Assembly: GCA_036984305.1 (NCBI GenBank)
Contig: BQWY01000001.1
Span: forward strand, 1,116,001-1,180,000
From: Nitrospira sp.
GTDB lineage: Bacteria > Nitrospirota > Nitrospiria > Nitrospirales > Nitrospiraceae
Length of the DNA: 64,000 nucleotides
Direction of reading: 5' to 3'
Under the pieces are notes generated by a model. It searched no databases. It saw only the letters and a list, made by a program, of their open reading frames with translations, and was not told where the DNA came from. The translations under genes and the position numbers were made by a program. Every line of letters begins with the position of its first letter. The stretch's first letter is position 1. This document shows, piece by piece, positions 61,691-64,000 of this stretch.

Positions 61691-64000
61691 TTAGGAAGCC
61701 GCTTGTTTGAGAGAGGCGTCGTCCGGATCGCGGAGCGCGTCGTCCTGTGTGACCGGAAGATTGACATAGAAAGTCGTACCACTGTCAATGGTGCTGGTCA
61801 CTTCGATATAGCCACGATGCTCCCGGACGATTTGGTGCACGATGGTCAGTCCGAGGCCCGTCCCCTCTCGCTCGATGCTGTCGTGTTTTGTCGTGTAAAA
61901 CGGATCGAAAATGTGCTCCAAATTTTGCGGAGCAATTCCGTCGCCTGTGTCGGATACCTCGATTTGCACCCACTGGGAACCGGTCGACTTCGTCAGGAGA
62001 TGTGTCTTCACGGTGAGGTGTCCGCCCCGCTCGGTCATGGCGTCCAGCGCGTTGATGAATAGGTTCAACAGCACCTGCTTGATTTGCTGGCGGTCGAGCG
62101 TCACGTAGGGGAGCCCGGAAGCCAATTCCCGCGTCAGCCGCACGCCTTTCGACGTGGCTTTGATCTCGATGAAATACAAGCAAGAATTCACGACTTCGTT
62201 CAAATCTTGCTCCGTCAGCTGCGGCTCCATGTATCGCGCATAGTCCAAAATTTCCTGCACGAGACGCTCGATGCGATTCACGTCCTCCGCAACGACTTGA
62301 CTGAACTGCTCGACGAACTCCCGATCGTCTCGCCGGTCCGGGACCAACTGCACGAACGTCTTAATCGACGTCAGAGGATTCCGCACTTCATGGGCAAATC
62401 CTCCCGCAATGGTTTCTAACGAGCGGAGGCGATCGGTGCGCCTCATCAGCGCTTGGGACCGTTTCAGATCCTCGTACAGGAGAGCATTGTCGAGCGCAAT
62501 GGCGGCGTGTTGTCCGAGTGTCGTCAGGAGGCTCAGGTCGTCAATGGAAAAAATGGCTTGGTCGTGACGCGGGCCCAGGTTGAAGAATCCGACGAGGCGC
62601 TCCTTGTTGATGAGCGGAATACAGACGTCCACGTCCAGCGGTTTCATGGCTTCGACGACCCCCGGGAAATGGGCGGCGGCTTTGTCTTCGAGCTCTTCTC
62701 GGATCAACGGCGTGCGAAAATGATTCAGCGTGGCGGAGAGCGGATCCTGGAGTTTGATCGTGGGCGGCAGTGCCGGCAAGTCCGGTTCACGTTGAGCCGC
62801 GGCGAGGGCGAATTCATGTTTTTCCCCGTCCAGCACGTACAGAGACGCGGTCGTGATGTTCATCGTGGTGGTCAGCGTGTGCACGATTTCTTTGGTGAGC
62901 GAATGCAGGTCCAGGATGGCGACGAGAGACTTGGAGAACTGCACGATCGTATCGTACGCGTCGTAGCGGTCGCGCAAGAGGCGCTGTCCGACCAAGTGCT
63001 CGATCGTCTGCGGCAGGTTGGCCAGCGATCCGGAGAAGGCGATGAAAATTCCCAACAGGATACCGGCGAGCACGAAGTGCCAGCTGAGGGTGAAGACCCG
63101 AATGGTCACCACGATCGCCGTATACGCGACGAGCATGCTGAACATTTGTGTGTACAGCATGCGATGGCTGGACCAGCCTGGAACCGTGACCTCCACGAGT
63201 TGGTGGCGGATAATGGCGTAGGCAACGAGAGTGAGCCAGAGTCCCGCGATCAGCGTGCCGGTCGGGTAGAACTCGTACCCGTAGCTCTGCAGAAAGTCGA
63301 CCGAGGCGGACAATCCGACGCAAAAGGTCCAAAACGAGTATTTCAGCCGAGGGGTCTCATTGGTCCCGTACTGGCGATTGATCCGATAGGCCTTGAAGAG
63401 ATGCGCCAGCCCGATCGAGGTCGTGGTGAAGAAGTACACCAGGAACAGCGGGTGCAACAGGCCGGCTTTGCCGTAGTAGCCCCATGCAAAATGATACGGG
63501 CCGGTGATGAGCAGCGGAGTAGGAAGGATCAACAGGAAGGCGATGCTGACCAAGTACGGGATCCGGACGTGCCGAGTGCTGTCGGGGTGTCCGACGAGTC
63601 GCATGGCGAAGTGAAAGAAGGCCGCGGGGATGAAGACGATGCCGGCGTACACCGCCTTGCACCAGAACAACGCCTCCTGGGCAGTGGGTGCCGAATAGAT
63701 CATGAACGCACCGATCAGCCACAGACACACCGCTGCGCAATAGAGAGAGAACGTTCGATTGGTGGCTGAGCGAGGATTGCTGGTGATCACCAGCACGCTG
63801 CACACCGCCACCAGGACACCGGCGATCAACGGGGGCGCCGTGGCCACGGTCGCCCGTGTGCTCAGGAGCGTTCCGAACGCGGCGGTGACCGTAATCGCAC
63901 CGACAACGATCACGTAGGCCAGACTCTTGTTGAGCATGACGCTGATGTCCATGAGGCGATACCGGATGATCGCGTAGGACATGATGATCGGGTAGAGTGG
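61691..64000 (-). CDS. Membrane sensor histidine kinase (5-prime end outside window)
   Basis: At least 769 residues; the frame stays open past the right edge, so the start is not seen. Many transmembrane helices in the first 330 residues, including two AYAIIR-type segments, make a 7TM-style sensor region. A GAF domain follows at about 360-520, then HisKA with the phospho-acceptor in GGFAHEVRNPLTSIKTF, and HATPase with NLFINALDAM, SDTGDGIAPQNLEHIFDPFYTTK and GTGLGLTIVHQIV. It is of the NtrB-like HisKA group. The cognate regulator is not in the window. Confidence 0.9.
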   Translation of the reverse strand, partial: PLYPIIMSYAIIRYRLMDISVMLNKSLAYVIVVGAITVTAAFGTLLSTRATVATAPPLIAGVLVAVCSVLVITSNPRSATNRTFSLYCAAVCLWLIGAFMIYSAPTAQEALFWCKAVYAGIVFIPAAFFHFAMRLVGHPDSTRHVRIPYLVSIAFLLILPTPLLITGPYHFAWGYYGKAGLLHPLFLVYFFTTTSIGLAHLFKAYRINRQYGTNETPRLKYSFWTFCVGLSASVDFLQSYGYEFYPTGTLIAGLWLTLVAYAIIRHQLVEVTVPGWSSHRMLYTQMFSMLVAYTAIVVTIRVFTLSWHFVLAGILLGIFIAFSGSLANLPQTIEHLVGQRLLRDRYDAYDTIVQFSKSLVAILDLHSLTKEIVHTLTTTMNITTASLYVLDGEKHEFALAAAQREPDLPALPPTIKLQDPLSATLNHFRTPLIREELEDKAAAHFPGVVEAMKPLDVDVCIPLINKERLVGFFNLGPRHDQAIFSIDDLSLLTTLGQHAAIALDNALLYEDLKRSQALMRRTDRLRSLETIAGGFAHEVRNPLTSIKTFVQLVPDRRDDREFVEQFSQVVAEDVNRIERLVQEILDYARYMEPQLTEQDLNEVVNSCLYFIEIKATSKGVRLTRELASGLPYVTLDRQQIKQVLLNLFINALDAMTERGGHLTVKTHLLTKSTGSQWVQIEVSDTGDGIAPQNLEHIFDPFYTTKHDSIEREGTGLGLTIVHQIVREHRGYIEVTSTIDSGTTFYVNLPVTQDDALRDPDDASLKQAAS

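Noticed and set aside
62453-63769. 438-codon plus-strand frame at the right end
   Set aside because: Antisense to the histidine kinase, with charged low-complexity composition and no ribosome site.
1-64000. CRISPR array, rRNA, tRNA, transposon or prophage
   Set aside because: No regularly spaced repeats, tRNA-like arms, rRNA stretches, transposase or phage genes were seen on either strand; a covariance-model scan would be needed to exclude small RNAs.

Overview
The window looks like chromosomal DNA of a GC-rich, Gram-negative, probably chemolithotrophic bacterium. The gene mix best fits the phylum Nitrospirota (Nitrospira-like): cytochrome bd oxidase, lipoprotein globin, DUF3565, a DHH-CBS-tRNA nucleotidyltransferase fusion, and many small Cys-rich orphan proteins. 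That placement is an inference from gene content, not a database match. LpxH-like, YdbH/YnbE and many lipoprotein genes indicate an outer membrane. I saw no rRNA, tRNA, CRISPR array or IS element.

Layout. 1-8.0 kb: a small orphan gene, a NapH/NosR-like membrane polyferredoxin, DUF5989 facing an SGNH hydrolase across a perfect terminator hairpin, Ada, a gene-poor stretch, then a frameshifted DsbA-like gene followed by a lipoprotein truncated hemoglobin. 8-20 kb: a TPR protein, a beta-helix protein, a lipoprotein gene broken by an in-frame TAG, a beta-hydroxyacid dehydrogenase, DUF3565, a HAMP protein, a lone pseudopilin, a dipeptide epimerase, OmpA plus a coiled-coil/H3TH protein, and a secreted heme peroxidase. 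20.6-24.8 kb: a complete ydbH-ynbE-ydbL set for envelope lipid transport and a YuiH/sulfite-oxidase-like protein. 25-31.8 kb: an arsenic operon (arsR-arsM-acr3-arsC) with two identical ArsR boxes, and several small Cys-rich genes including a tandem paralog pair.

32.1-36.9 kb is a compact four-gene cluster that reads like an uncharacterised amino-/glycolipid pathway: an LpxH-like phosphatase, a class-III aminotransferase fused to an Mpo1/DUF962-like membrane domain, a PEMT-like methyltransferase and a GT4 glycosyltransferase. It is my best candidate for an undescribed system. 37-43 kb holds a Phd/VapC module with a near-consensus promoter, a Cys-nucleophile hydrolase and two AT-richer orphan secreted proteins. 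43-50.6 kb: PEGA and Yip1 proteins, a VTT protein with a MerA-like flavoprotein and DUF3047, and transketolase.

50.7-54.8 kb is a respiratory/redox block: a thioredoxin-fold protein, CydAB and a Tat-exported molybdoenzyme. 55-57.6 kb has a DUF547/ferritin-like/GT2 operon. The window ends with nested palindromes, the 890-residue tRNA nucleotidyltransferase fusion, a lipoprotein and a membrane histidine kinase cut by the right edge.
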